64,000 nucleotides of DNA from Anadara kagoshimensis (GCA_021292105.1 CM037870.1:6745058-6809057); one strand, 5' to 3'. Positions 1 through 10,949 are shown, numbered from the stretch's first letter. Program-made: numbers and translations. The notes: generated by a model from the sequence alone, not told the origin.

Positions 1-613
1 TCTGTAAAAGACAAACATGAGATTTAAATATTAATTACGATGTAATTGATATAATGAGCAAATACTGCTGTAAACCAGACAAAAAATCATACTTTCTATG
101 TACCACCCTAGAAATGTGTTTTATGTGGCACATTGGATCTATTAATTTCCGTGTGGTTCCAAAGATGTATGTTTCTATGTGGCACCCTAAATGGAAGTTT
201 TGAAGTGAATTCGAAACATTGAAATATATGGTTTACTGCTGCAATATATGCCATGTAGGTGAAATAACACTGACTGGGTAAAAAACACTATTCTAGCTAA
301 AAATAACTTCAAACCAACTAAATATCAATGCTTACTGTAAGTGTAGTTTTATTACTTGAGTACTACTGTAATTTTCGCTTATTTTGCTGTAAAAAAATTT
401 CCGCAAAAATTTGTACCACGCATGAAATATTACATGAAAGTACATTACCAACATCTATATTGTTCGTTAACAGAATCATGCACCATACATTTTCTTTTCA
501 AACTGAAACTGGTACTCAGTTTCATAATTCTGGGCATTTACCATCCCAAGGTAAAGTTGGAAACTAAAAACACATGGAAATTTGACCCTGTGAAGTTAGT
601 GTGTTTACAGTAC
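1..613. other. Presumed PARP-like gene intron, no exon seen
   Basis: AT-rich sequence. No PARP catalytic motif was recognised on the minus strand. Presumably intron between exon 6 and the unseen catalytic exons. Confidence 0.5.
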
Positions 614-746
614 CTTGACTCTTCTAAAATGGTCGAATACTTGATCAGAAGATAATCCTCTATCTATGTTCCACTCTGGAGGGATACAGGAGACATCCAT
701 GTTAGATGACATAGATCTGTTCATTCTTGGATCTATTTCTGCTGAT
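614..746 (-). CDS. PARP12/ZAP-like exon 6: linker to the PARP domain
   Basis: 133 nt, acceptor TTATGTTACAG, donor AAG|GTACTG. It enters in phase 2, which is what exon 5 requires. The product includes 'SCIPPEWNIDRG', resembling the Pro-x-x-Trp linker that precedes the PARP catalytic fold in PARP12 and PARP13. It is the last exon in the window. Confidence 0.72.
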
Positions 747-2401
747 CTGTAACATAACAGTAAATTATTATGTATGCAGGATTGGGCCATGGATCTAACC
801 TGGGACCTCCTTTACAATCGGAAAGTACCAACTTAACTGAGTCACCCAGACCTTTACATCCCTCCCCTATTATTTTGGAGTTGCTAAAAGTCCTATATGT
901 GGGAAATCTCATCCAAAATCCCTCAGAATGGACTTTATATGGTCATTACATTGCCAGTCTACTGCTCCCAAGGACCACACTGGCTACCAAACTCATGAAA
1001 CTAACACAGAAACAAGTAAAAAAGGTACTGAAATTGATTGAACCTCAGAACTCTAAAGGCAAATGCACACTTTAACTTAGCTAGCCAGACTGCCACACAT
1101 GTACATGCATGTGTTTAGTCACCATGTACTAGTATTTTAACTTCATAATATGGCATGATTCAAGTCATGTTTCAAGTGTAAGTGTTTATATTTTCTGCTC
1201 TTTATTTGTTCTGTCTGTCAAAATAATTGAAAATTAATTTCTAGAAGTCTTTAGTGGTTTCATTCCATTTGGAGAACCATTCTACTAGAGAAAACTTAAC
1301 ATTTTTTTCCTGGCAGAAAAAAATTCAGGAGAAATTCTTGGAGAAACCAAACTTAACCAATCAAATGAAGCTTATTTGTGGCAGAAAAATTGAAACACAT
1401 GTTTGGATAAATAGCAATTAGCCGTCAAAATGAAGCTTACTTCTTTCATTATATCAGAAATTTAAACTAAATGTATACGATAAAACTTAAACTGAACTTC
1501 TGAAAGAGTCTTATAACAAATCACACATTGTATCATAGGGTGTGGTGTGGATTGGAGTACCGGTAATAGAGTTTTATTGCCCAGCTAAGATTCTTTCACT
1601 TATATTGAGGTGGACAGTTCTGGGATGGTGGAGAAAACCGCAGTGCCCACAAAAAACCACTGACCTTTGGCAAGCAAACTGACAAACTTTACCATACTAT
1701 GATCACTCTGAAGTGGGATTCAAACTGAGGCCCTGCGATCTGAAATGCATGCTTTAGACCACTTAGCCACCAAGGCCCCATTATTTCAATGAAAGAAGGC
1801 ATATACTGGTAATAACATTGATTTTTAACATTTTATTCAGACCAGGTTAGTTGCAAAAGTAAAGACAAAATTTCTAGTATGGAACTGAGCTTTCTTTTGA
1901 AATATAATAAATCCTAGATTTGCTCAGTCAAATTTTATAAAGGGGTCCGGTGATAAATAGATGGAGACTTATAAAGAAAAATAAAGAAGAAATGGATTTT
2001 GAGACATCAAAATACTGTGAATATAAGTGAAGTGGCAAATTATTAAGGGGCAGTTTAAATAGGTTTTATTGTATAAGAAAATAAAGAAAGTGGTTTCTAA
2101 TTTTTTTAAACCTTTTAAGAATTAAAACTAAAATGTGTTGCTTACCTTTTCTTTCGTTTACTGATTTCTTTCAGGTCCACAAATACTGGCCTACGCCTGA
2201 CTTTTCTTGACGTTTTGGTTTCTAAGTTAAACTGTAACATCTTTTGAAAGTCCAGGATATATTCAAATTGTAGTGTAGCAAACCTCATCTGGCTGGTTGA
2301 ATTTTCTAAGTAGTTTTGTTCTAAATCATTGCTATCTACTTCCGATGATTGTAATCCCAACTGATCCTGAAAATGTCAAAATACAACAGGTAAAATATTG
2401 A

Positions 2402-2441
<40 letters not shown>

Positions 2442-5400
2442 TATTTTATTAAATTAACATATAAAACTCAATATTAATACATGTTTATATACATATTACA
2501 AGCTTTTTCAAAAGTTTTACATCCGGTCTTTTATCACAGTATGACCTACTGTAGAAACCACTGTGGCTGTGACAGTGAAATTCTCTTTATATCCATAGAA
2601 AATCAAATAAATTTAAATAAAGTTTGATATTTTTCACTTACTTGTACCTAGTCGTAACAGGAAATCTGTATGCGCATCCACGATTGTCATAAAGTATGTC
2701 TGTAGAAAGGAAAATGTTGGTGGTATGGGGATTTTACACATGCGAAAATGACGATGTTTACACCAGAAGTGATGTTCTTGGTGACGTTTTACATCATATG
2801 CGCAACAGAAGCCACCATTTGCATGGTTTTTCAACATGTTAAATCCCCATAGCACCAACGTTTTTCCCTATGCAGATATGTTTTGGGCTAATCGTGGATG
2901 CGCATACAGATTTCGTTGCGACTAGGTACAAGTAAGTGAAAAATATTGATCTTTATTCAAATTTATTTGATTTTCTATGGATAAAAAGAGAATTTCACTG
3001 TCACAGCCACAGTGGTTTCTACAGTAAGAGACACTACATAAAAATACAATTTTAGACACTGCATAAAAATACAATTTTACATATTCAAGATATATTTTGC
3101 CAATAAAATTACATTTAAGAAATAAGGTAAATTTCTAATGTCTTTATGAATTTGCAAAGTATAATGGGCTGTCTCAAATTGCATAAAAGGCGAAGCTAAA
3201 TTTTGTTCACCGTTAAAACTGATATGTTAATAGTATGATGAAAATATAGCTTTCATTAATGTTAGTTTCCCATAAAAGGAGCAATATATTGTAAATGTAC
3301 TGGTGGATCAGAAAACTTTGAAGCTGTTGCTGTTTTGGTGAACTAGCACCTTAAAGCAGCCCTGAGTGTGCACTAGTACAAATCAGATATATTCACAATA
3401 CATACTAACTGTCATGGTCACATCAAGATAGCCTAGCTAGTGTTATCTGGCTTAAACTAACACCACAGTGGTAGTGCAAAGATTAAATACTCCAATATAA
3501 GCCTATGTACAGTGTTCCTTCTAGAAAGGGCCATGGGGCTATTGGTCCCTTATTTTGTCAAATGACCCTACTGTTAAGGCCTTAGTGTGACTTACATTAT
3601 ATGAATGTCAAAATAAAGATGTCATGGTGTTTAAGGGAAAAGATTTGGAAATGGCCCCTTTCTGAAAAAATCAAAGATGGAACTCTGTACGACTTACAAA
3701 AGGTGTCTATGTCTAATATAGTGGGGGAAAAAGACATCCCAAACCATCCCACTTATTTTTTGACCAATGCAGATTTATAAAATTTAAACTATTACAGACC
3801 TGTTCTCCATATTGGCACCATGTATTGTCTTGGTTAAACCAGTACCACTTCCAATCTGTAGCTAATGGTTGATATTTCTCCGTACAAGAGGAGGCTGTGG
3901 AAAGTCGTCTTAACTTAAATGGTGACTTATTAGGGAGCTGTAGGCTTTCCTTCTCAAAATTTACTACAGCGACTCCCTGTCTGAAAAATTAGAATTATCC
4001 TTATACTTAAAATTATATTGCTGAAACAGTATGAGTTTCTTGGTAAAAATTAACTTAGGCGATAACTTCAGTTTTATGTATTTATTTAATTTAATTAATT
4101 TTTGTCATTGTTCTCGCATAAATATGCAACCAAGATTGACCATATGGGAGGTGAATATAAATACACATTGCCCCTGATTAGTGTTCTGATTATGCAGACA
4201 AAAACATGTATGTATGATTCCTATACATATTAAATTTGCTTGTCCTTAAAAATATTTAAATCAAAGGTCAAGCGAACAGGTTAATGTTGTTTGCCTATAT
4301 CTATTCTGATCAAACTTAAGTATTAAAGAGGATGAAACACCATCATCTTAAGTTATTGTAGTTTTATTGTTAATATACAGGTTCTGGTTGAGCTTTTAGG
4401 CAGTGGTTGCCTTCATCAGGACCATGATGCACTGTGATACTTCAGCCTATGCTTTAGACCACTTCATATATGGTAATGTGTTTGTGAAAGTTGAGTACAT
4501 TTTTAGCTTCAGTTTCTGTTAACTACATGTTAACATGTTAACCTTTCAGCAGGTCTGTACTGCCATGTACAGTTGAAACCTGTCTTAAAGGTCACCTCTA
4601 TATAAGGGCCACTTGCCTTCAAAGGCCAGTAAAATTATACCCTAATTGATTTTTATTAATGTTATTTTAACATGTATATAAAGACCACCTGCCCATAAAG
4701 GCCAGTTTTACTGGTTTCCTTATGTGGCCTTTATAGACAGGTTGGACTGTATATATAAATAATTATTACCTTAACTGAACATAACATGTTTCCTTAGATA
4801 CATCACAGTAATTTAATTCTAATTCAAGATTTTGTTCTTGTTCAAACTCTATCCACAGATCGCTGCCAAATTCCTGGAACTGCCACTGGTACGGCATCTC
4901 TTTATGTTGCTTTCTACAGGAATGTCCAAAAGCACATTTGTTTCGTAGATTATAAATACAAATATTCAGACTTTCTGATTTTTCTGGCTTTTTATTCCTT
5001 CTGTTATTTTTCTGTTTTCCAACCACCTGTTGGCCACCCGTGGCTCCATATTCTGTGTCTGAGGTATCGCTTTCAATAACGACATCATCACTGTCGCTTG
5101 TGTCACTATTTGATGTTACATGGTTTAACCCTGGTACTGAGCCCCATCTAAAAATAAATTTTGAAAGAAAATGATTGATATACACTTTAATTTTTAAGTA
5201 ACACATGGAGAATAAGAATTAACTCCCTCTGATCACAATCAATAGTGTCAAATCACTAACTCTATGGATTTGCATTTTCAACATTTTAAAGGGATCATTA
5301 ATCAATATTTTTTTTGAATCTGTAATATGTCATTCTGTTCTACTTTGTGAAACTTTAAGCATATGGTTAACAAAATAATAAACAGTGAAATCCATATCAT

Positions 5401-7611
5401 ATGTCATATCTTTCCAAGACCCAAATATCAGACCAATGACTTTAGCCCAATGTCTGGTATTGGTCAAGGCCTAATAACCAGTTTCCTACTGAACTGAACA
5501 TGTCCGAGTTGTTCTATCACTGGGTTTCAAAGTCAAAGGACTTGGAAACATTCTGAGATGATTTTCATCTCCAGCCCATACTAGAGCTGTATAAAGCTCA
5601 TTACTAGATTAGTCTTTCTGATGAGACTCAAAACCAAGCTCTAGTGTCTTAGTGCATGCTAAAGTTTTAACAAAGGAGTAGACCATCTGTGACTGCTACA
5701 CAGGATGCTTACAACTAGAACGTGAAAGAAACAGACTGAGCAAGATAAAAGAGCCCAATCTACATGATGATAACAAAAATGATAAACCTTTTAGCTTTGA
5801 CTGGATTTCGAGATCCTGAGGGATTGAAAGTAGCTCTCTCTGATGCAGCGGAGTAATTACTTGATGCGTCTTCACCAGCATCACCGATCCCTGCTGACTG
5901 TAATTCTGCCAGAACTTCCTTTGGACTTCTCTGAACATTAATGCCATGCTTTGTCAGAATTGCTATGAAAAAAATAAAACCAACAGTTGTAAACATTGAA
6001 AAAGATTATACACATATCCAACTGTTATGAACCAAATTTGTAAATAGATTAAAAATCAATATTAGTTCCATTCAATTTGGAGCCATTTAATTTAAGAATA
6101 TTTCAAAGGTGAAAAAAAATTCATGTTCATAAATGCCATAGTGTAGTAACAGGCTATAAAATCACAAAGAAATGACAACCATAAGTCATTTTGTGTGTTC
6201 AGGTCTAAAGCTATACACGAGACTGCTCTCAATTCAACAAAACCAGACAAAACTACAGACTGCCATTAGCATCATATCAGGAATTTGACAATAACAAGGC
6301 AGCATGGAAAACAATGATTTGATCAACGTCCACCTATTAAAAGGTCAAAGTTCAGACAACAGAAATAAAACTGAAATACCTAGTGGTGAACAGTCTGTGC
6401 TATGTAAACTTAAACAATTTTGAAGTGGACTTATAATAAAAGTTATACATATAACTTTCTTCACATTATTCTCTGAGGCAAAAATCCATTTGAAAATGAC
6501 AATATAAAATTAGCTCTTAGTCAATGTTTCAGCTTTACAGCCATTATCAAGACACTAGATAATTTAGAAATGTACTGCATTGTTCCTTTCACTTTCACCT
6601 CCATTTCAGAATAAAAATTATCTAGTAACTTAAAAAGGCTGTAAAGTCAAAATATTGACTAAGAGCTAATTTTATAAAAGTTGAATCTTAATCACCTTTG
6701 ACATACATTGGTGACAATGGTGTCTGTCCCTGTACCATGTGATCAACACCCCTTAAAGTTTGGAAAACATTTATGAATAACAATGTTCGTTTTACGCTAA
6801 TATATTTACATATTCAATAGAAATAACCGTTCCACACAAATGTGTGTGTGTGTGTGTGTGTGTGTGTGGGGGGGGGGGGGGGATCATATGGAACAGTGGC
6901 AAACCCCATTACACAAATTAATTTAACAGCAATGGTCACCATAACAACATACTTACACTTTACTTGTTCATCATATACATTATGGTTTCTTTTACAATTA
7001 TTTCCAAAACGACAAGCTCCCAGTAAGTAAAATTTACAGATGTGCATGTAAGGACATGGTTTTCCATTTTTGGAATATCTGCATCCATTAATTACGTTGT
7101 AAAATTTACAGACTTTTGGCAGAGTTGAAGTGGAACGGCTTTCAACACCAGCAAAAAGATATCTCAACTCTGGCAGTGATAAATGATCTATGTAGTGTTG
7201 ATTTAGTAATCTCCTGTTGTGTGATGTTGTAAGATCGTGTCCATATAAACATCTATTTCCCTGGCCAAATCGACAGGAATTTGATAACAGGTAAAATTTG
7301 CAGATGTGTAGACCATCACACAGGGGGTTGTTACAAACTGCTCTGTTAGCACAATGGGCATCACACAGTCCTAAGCTTGTGATGGCAGTAACAGCAAAAC
7401 CTTGGGCAGTTATAGTTATTTTGATGTTATTTGGTAATACACGGAGTATATCACAAAGTTCATTTTCTGACAGGTTATATCGACCTCTAGAATAAGCCCT
7501 CAACTCGTGTCTCACTTCTCGCAGTAATTTCGGACCTTGATTTGAACATAGAATTTTGATAATATTTTGTATGATACTTTTGTCAATCAATAAATTGGAC
7601 GCGAAGTCCAT
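614..7611 (-). CDS. PARP12/ZAP (PARP13)-like CCCH-WWE protein, six exons, 3' part off window
   Basis: Exons run 7611-6957, 5962-5788, 5147-4770, 3980-3800, 2366-2146 and 746-614, each with GT-AG borders. Lengths and reading phases agree at every junction (1,2,2,0,2,0), which is strong evidence for one gene. The joined product is 581 residues to the window edge. Domain order is an N-terminal winged-helix-like segment (about 1-80), four CCCH fingers (87-210), a fifth CCCH finger, two WWE domains and a linker. That is the order of vertebrate PARP12 and ZAP/PARP13, which bind RNA through the fingers and act in cytoplasmic RNA sensing and antiviral restriction; PARP12 is a mono-ADP-ribosyltransferase. 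No catalytic H-Y-E/I segment is in the window; the last visible phase is 0 and the PARP domain is inferred to lie left of position 1. The ATG at 7611 is preceded by in-frame stops about 45 bases upstream of it. Whether the product is catalytically active cannot be judged. Confidence 0.87.
1550..1790 (-). mobile_element. tRNA-Ser/Leu-like SINE (family B), reverse
   Basis: On the minus strand this reads as a tRNA-like head (TGGTGGCTAAGTGGTCTAAAGC and a GTTTGAATCCC box B), then the body shared with copies at 23165 and 61255, ending in the 'ATATAAGTGAAAGAATCTTag' tail. It lies in the intron between PARP exons 5 and 6. Confidence 0.7.
2146..2366 (-). CDS. PARP12/ZAP-like exon 5: rest of WWE2
   Basis: 221 nt with acceptor TTTTCAG and donor AAG|GTAAGC. 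It encodes 'FEYILDFQKMLQFNLETKT' and 'RKVRRRPVF', the basic C-terminal strands of a WWE domain. The open frame's apparent start at 2360 is a TTG inside the exon; the acceptor shows that the exon begins at 2366. Confidence 0.85.
2402..2439. repeat. (AAT)n microsatellite
   Basis: About a dozen AAT/ATA triplets next to the acceptor side of PARP exon 5. Confidence 0.95.
2549..3024. mobile_element. Near-palindromic MITE with TA target-site duplication
   Basis: The ends are CTGTAGAAACCACTGTGG and its exact complement, flanked by TA on both sides (2547-2548 and 3025-3026), as in Tc1/mariner-type insertions. The two arms stay complementary for well over 130 bases, past 'CTTACTTGTACCTAGTCG' and into 'GCGCATCCACGATT'. 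There is no transposase; the open frame at 2634-2858 is only the arm sequence. A diverged copy lies near 53200-53500. Confidence 0.88.
3335..3480. repeat. Fragment of a dispersed repeat shared with 51400-51740
   Basis: The words 'GAACTAGCACCTTAAAGCAG' and 'GTGCACTAGTACAA' match the 3' half of the SINE-like unit at about 51620-51700. Confidence 0.5.
3505..3693. mobile_element. Short inverted-repeat MITE
   Basis: 'GTACAGTGTTCC..AGAAAGGG(C)CAT' at the left pairs with the complement of 'ATGGCCCCTTTCTG..GGAACTCTGTAC' at the right. No coding content. It lies in the intron between PARP exons 4 and 5. Confidence 0.65.
3800..3980 (-). CDS. PARP12/ZAP-like exon 4: end of WWE1 and start of WWE2
   Basis: 181 nt, too short for a long open-frame scan. 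Acceptor TTTTTTCAG, donor CAG|GTCTGT. It encodes 'VAVVNFEKESLQLPNKSPFK' (end of WWE1) and 'DWKWYWFNQDNTWCQYGEQ', a clear WWE2 start with the W-x-W-Y/W and W-x-x-Y/F pattern. Phase 2 in, phase 0 out, matching both neighbours. Confidence 0.88.
4100..4299. mobile_element. Degenerate member of the TATAGGC/GACCTGT MITE family
   Basis: The right end 'AAAGGTCAAGCGAACAGG' followed by 'TTGTTTGCCTATA' matches the right ends of the elements at 55179-55411 and 57702-57946. The left end is too diverged to place exactly. Confidence 0.45.
4565..4750 (-). repeat. Two orphan units of the 49.5-kb array
   Basis: 'AACCTGTCTTAAAGGTCACC' and 'CTATATAAGGGCCACTTGCC' are the reverse complement of the unit repeated at 49535-50735. 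A second unit follows at about 4680-4750. These units abut PARP exon 3's donor. Confidence 0.7.
4770..5147 (-). CDS. PARP12/ZAP-like exon 3: fifth CCCH finger and start of WWE1
   Basis: 378 nt. It starts with an acidic Ser/Asp/Thr tract and a basic Asn/Arg/Lys tract, then a CCCH finger C-X7-C-X5-C-X3-H ('CIYNLRNKCAFGHSCRKQH'), then 'PYQWQFQEFGSDLWIEF', the opening strands of a WWE domain. This matches the central finger-WWE1 unit of ZAP and PARP12. Confidence 0.88.
5788..5962 (-). CDS. PARP12/ZAP-like exon 2
   Basis: 175 nt, enters in phase 1 and leaves in phase 2. It encodes 'SILTKHGINVQRSPKEVL' followed by a Ser/Ala/Gly-rich probably disordered stretch. It links the four-finger block to the central finger. 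The donor (AAG|GTTTAT) is weak. Confidence 0.8.
6503..6676. mobile_element. 174-bp MITE with about 30-bp inverted ends
   Basis: 'TATAAAATTAGCTCTTAGTC' at the left pairs with 'GACTAAGAGCTAATTTTATA' at the right. 'CTTTACAGCC' / 'GGCTGTAAAG' extends the stem inward. It lies in the first intron of the PARP-like gene. Confidence 0.85.
6712..6915. mobile_element. MITE (AATGGGGTTTGCC family) with internal GT/G microsatellite
   Basis: Left 'CTGTACCATGTGATCAACACC' is inverted relative to right 'GATCATATGGAACAGTGGCAA', ending 'ACCCCATTACAC'. The same ends flank the element at 31990-32215. A (GT)n tract followed by a G run (6841-6882) sits in the right arm. The right end is only about 40 bases from the exon 1 donor of the PARP-like gene. 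Confidence 0.6.
6957..7611 (-). CDS. PARP12/ZAP-like exon 1: N-terminal domain and four CCCH fingers
   Basis: First coding exon, 655 nt, ending on a strong GTAAGT donor. Residues 1-80 form a helix-rich segment like the ZAP N-terminal RNA-binding domain. The fingers are C87-X5-C93-X4-C98-X3-H102, C104-X8-C113-X7-C121-X3-H125, C168-X8-C177-X8-C186-X3-H190 and C192-X7-C200-X5-C206-X3-H210. The recurrent 'ICKFYLL' run before fingers 2 and 4 is typical of the family. The open frame continues upstream to a TTG at 7641, but the first ATG is at 7611 and in-frame TAA TGA lie just above it. Reading past the donor runs into a GT microsatellite, so the longer open frame is not real protein. Confidence 0.9.
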
Positions 7612-7619
7612 CCTGTTGC

Positions 7620-7790
7620 TGTACCACTGTCCGTGTACCAAGATATGACCTTTAAATCATTACGTGGTAGGAAAATGGAAAAGCCCCGAAAATGAAAGTA
7701 GAATATGACGTCATCCGATGCAGTACTTTTATCTTTGTCGTGTGAAGAGTTCAGCGAAAATCCCTACATTATTGGATCACCTTATGTTGT
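7620..7790 (-). promoter_or_regulatory. Probable 5' region of the PARP-like gene
   Basis: The 170 bases upstream of the ATG contain several CpGs ('ATGACGTCATCC', a CRE-like palindrome at 7706-7713) and no further coding potential on the minus strand. The CRE-like site is seen directly; its use as a promoter element is inference. No TATA box was recognised. Confidence 0.35.
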
Positions 7791-8019
7791 TCACGAGAAT
7801 CTGGTGCATTATACGACTTGGCGTTAATGAACATAGAGATTTTTTTTAAAGATAATTAATATGTATTGACATTTATATCCACATGAATCAAGCGTGATAA
7901 AAAAGATATAATTATACATATGTAGCGGGAGTGAGCTAGTCGTGGTATTGTTGTGTTGCATATATATATACATGTAGTAGATATAATAGAGTGATTTACT
8001 GCCAGACTTTCTGGTCCGG

Positions 8020-8345
8020 ATCTTTTAGTCTTGTGGTAGAACGCTCGCTTTTCACCCGGGAGGGCCGGGTTCGATCCTCAGCCGGGACACTCGGTGAGGA
8101 AGTGGTTTTTCTGGTGTTTCCTCCCTCCTGTTACACGTATATATTTGACGTCCCATAGTTCCATGTTCCTTTCACACAATTTTGATTACACACGTGGCGG
8201 GTGTAGCTAGCTAAATAGGAGGTGCTTACCCTTTCGGAGTACCTGGCCTCATTTCCCTAGTGGAAGTTCTCGCGTCTAACCTAACTTGTCAGTTCCAAAG
8301 TTTTTTTTTACTTTGCTTCTGGGTCGTGCTTCAGACATGGATTAG
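8020..8345 (+). mobile_element. tRNA-derived SINE, family C
   Basis: tRNA-like head with A box 'TTGTGGTAGAACGC' and B box 'GGTTCGATCC', then 'CTCCTGTTACACGTA', then the body 'GACGTCCCATAGTTCCATG', 'GGTGTAGCTAGCTAA' and 'AGTGGAAGTTC'. The body recurs at 11610-11745 (minus), 28110-28440 and 48240-48560. Confidence 0.8.
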
Positions 8346-8454
8346 TATGTTTGTTTTTGATACTACAAACCAATAATCTAAAATATAGTACATGCCGGTG
8401 TGTATACTTGTTGTACACTTCTACATAATGTAAACCTGATTATAAAGGACAAGC

Positions 8455-8495
8455 CAAAGAGAAAGTTAGAGAAAGTTAGAGAATGTTAGAGAAAT
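8455..8495. repeat. Short direct repeat GAGAAAGTTA
   Basis: Three to four units of 'GAGAAAGTTA' or 'GAGAATGTTA'. Confidence 0.8.
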
Positions 8496-8700
8496 GTTAA
8501 TATTTTTTATGTCTAAACATATTGATTAGTTTATTGTGCAGAAGTGTGTAAAAATTGTTTATTTTTGCGCTTTTTAAATAGCCTATTCATTTCTCCAGAG
8601 ACATATATTTTTGTTTTATATGTCTCTGATTTCTCTCTTGGTATATTTTCAAATCTGTCCAAACTATCACCAATATGATTCTAAAATTTGCACAGTACTC

Positions 8701-9480
8701 GGTAATCGAAAACTTTGAAAATAAATCCGCCGTACACAGGAACACGCTGAACGTACGAAGCCATAAAAACGTTAAAATCGTACAGTCATAGAAAACGTCA
8801 CCAGGAACATGTTAATTACATAACCGTCGAAAACGTTGGAAAAGGTACGCAGCTATCGAAAACTGTAAAAAAAACCAACAAAATTCACAGGAAAAAGTGA
8901 AACTTTAACCGCCGAAAATGTTAAAAAAATACAGTCATCGAAAACGTTGCACAAACTAGGTCACCAGGAACACGCTGAGAGTAAATAATCGCCGAAAACG
9001 TTGAAAAACGTTTACACAAAATGTTGAAATAAAATAAACAGTAATCAAGAACATGTTTAATCTACATAATTGCTGAAACGTAAAATAACGTACACATCAA
9101 TGTATCGAAAACGTTAAAAAACAAAAAATCAATTATCTTCTATCTGCCACATTAGCAACACGTTAAACGTTGAAAACCCATGGTACACAGCTATCGAAAC
9201 GTTGAAAAACGTACACACAAAATGTTGAAATAAAAACAGTCACCAGGAACATGTCACAAGTTAATGTACATAATCGCCGAAAACGTTAATAAAGCTGTGA
9301 CAGTCGCCAGGAACACGGTTAAACTTTAACCGCCGAAAACACTGAAAAACTACACATGTATCTGGAAAATGATGCAACACAAAAGTCACAGTGAAAACGC
9401 TAAACGTACATTACCGTCGAAAACGTTGAGAAACGTAAACGTCACATCAACAAAGTCATATTGATCACGCTTAACGTACT
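8701..9480. repeat. CpG-rich degenerate tandem repeat (CGAAAACGTT motif)
   Basis: About 780 bases built from shuffled copies of 'CACCAGGAACACGCTGA', 'ACATAACCGTCGAAAACGTTG' and 'AAAACGTACACAGCTATCG'. The CGAAAACGTT core recurs more than ten times and 'CCAGGAACA' at least five times. The CpG content stands out from the CpG-poor surroundings. No open frame is present and copies vary in length, so this is an old array rather than a gene. Confidence 0.85.
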
Positions 9481-9506
9481 TACAAAACTCACTGTTTTAA
9501 GTGTTT

Positions 9507-9550
9507 TTTTTTTTTTGTTGTTTTTTTTTTTTTTTTTTTTTTTTTTTTTG
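9507..9550. repeat. Poly-T tract
   Basis: Nearly uninterrupted T run of about 44 bases with two G interruptions; it could be the A-tail of a retroelement on the minus strand. Confidence 0.95.
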
Positions 9551-9554
9551 TTTA

Positions 9555-10940
9555 AATCACATGTTTCTAATATGGCAGAATATTTGTATTCTTATATGAG
9601 AAAGTTGTGTTAAAACAAAAAATCACCAATGTAGTATTTTAGAAAGCTATTACTTGTGCGCTACCTGGCGGACAACGTGAACGCGAGCACCTGTAACTTC
9701 CGGATAGCTGTCAATTAAGCATGTAGCGGCAAATTCAATCCATGTAAGATAACACAAATTAACTCTTTAAATCCTAGGATTTCCCAATAGCATTGATCTT
9801 GTAGTGCGATGTAACAATGGTCGTAAAAAGTATTTCTTCAATCAAACAGTTATTAATGATGGGGTTCAGTCTAGAACTGTCAGTAAATGCTGGGGTGTAA
9901 CACCCCCTCCCTTCCCTTATGCAGGACAACGGACTTCCATAAAATTTCTGTTTGACACTGGGATTCCAGAAAAGAAGTTAGTGTAATACTAAGAGATTCA
10001 ATGGGAAAAGAATCTGTAGTTGTCATCTATATGTAGGGTTTGGATTAAAAAATGGACTAGTCCATTGACACATAAGATGGTTTTGATCATCTGGTAACAA
10101 TGGGCCACACTTGAGTCCTAACAAATTCAGTGATCGAGTGTTTTAGCCCCATCAGTGAACTGAACAAGTTTGAGCCCATCTGAACTAAAAGCCCATGCAT
10201 TTATGTTCTGTTACATTTCACTAATCATTGGCTGTCATGTGTCTCATAAACTTTTAAAACACGTTTATCTGAATTAACAAAAAAAAAAAAAAAAAAAACA
10301 TAATTATGGTAGTGCTAATCATTAACAAGCTAAATAAGAAAGCATACGATGGTCACTTTGGTCCCACAAAACATAAATTAATGAGGATGTCCACCAATCC
10401 ATATGGTGATACCTCATAGTTTTTTATTGAGAAATATCCTTAAGATTTTAACTTTTTGATATCAAAGACATGAAGATGGCACTCTTTCATAATTTGACCC
10501 GAAAAACATAAAACATATTTTGTTTCTTTTTGACTGCTGAAACATTTTGTTACCATCACATTGTTTCCAATTGAAGGAGAAACATATTGACATGGAACAG
10601 TTTTTTTTAAATGTTTTGTAATAGAGCTTGTATATGATGTATATAATGTTTTCACATAAAAACTAAGATTTTTTTTTACAATTTAAATAGTGCCAAATTT
10701 ATATAAATGATTTTGTTTTCATTATTCTTTAAATGATTTTAATTAAAATTATAGCATTTTATCCTTGTAAACAAATAAAGAGACTTTTAAATGTCTAATT
10801 CATATGGTTGGTTAATAAACCATGGGACAGTTTATTCTGTGTGTGTGTTTTTACCTTTGAGTTTTACATATTATGGTATGTTGCTAATAGAAACCCTACA
10901 TCGCCATGACATCACTAAAGGTAGATTTTGAATATTTGAT
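9555..10940. other. Non-coding, nothing recognised
   Basis: AT-rich sequence with an A run at 10280-10299. The open frame at 9804-9986 begins with GTG, has no splice context and no recognisable family, so it is not called. Confidence 0.5.
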
Positions 10941-10949
10941 TTTTTAGCA

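Noticed and set aside
1..613. PARP catalytic exons at the left edge
   Set aside because: No minus-strand frame here shows a PARP motif; I could only infer that they lie outside the window.
2634..2858. 74-codon minus-strand open frame
   Set aside because: It lies wholly within the palindromic MITE and has no recognisable protein family.
6814..6956. Extension of PARP exon 1 past its donor
   Set aside because: The frame crosses a GTAAGT donor into a MITE and a GT microsatellite; the phase match with exon 2 shows that the exon ends at 6957.
7612..7641. Upstream start of the PARP-like protein at 7641
   Set aside because: The codon there is TTG; the first ATG is at 7611, and in-frame stops lie just upstream of 7641.
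9804..9986. 60-codon open frame
   Set aside because: It starts with GTG, lacks splice sites and recognisable motifs, and lies in AT-rich DNA.
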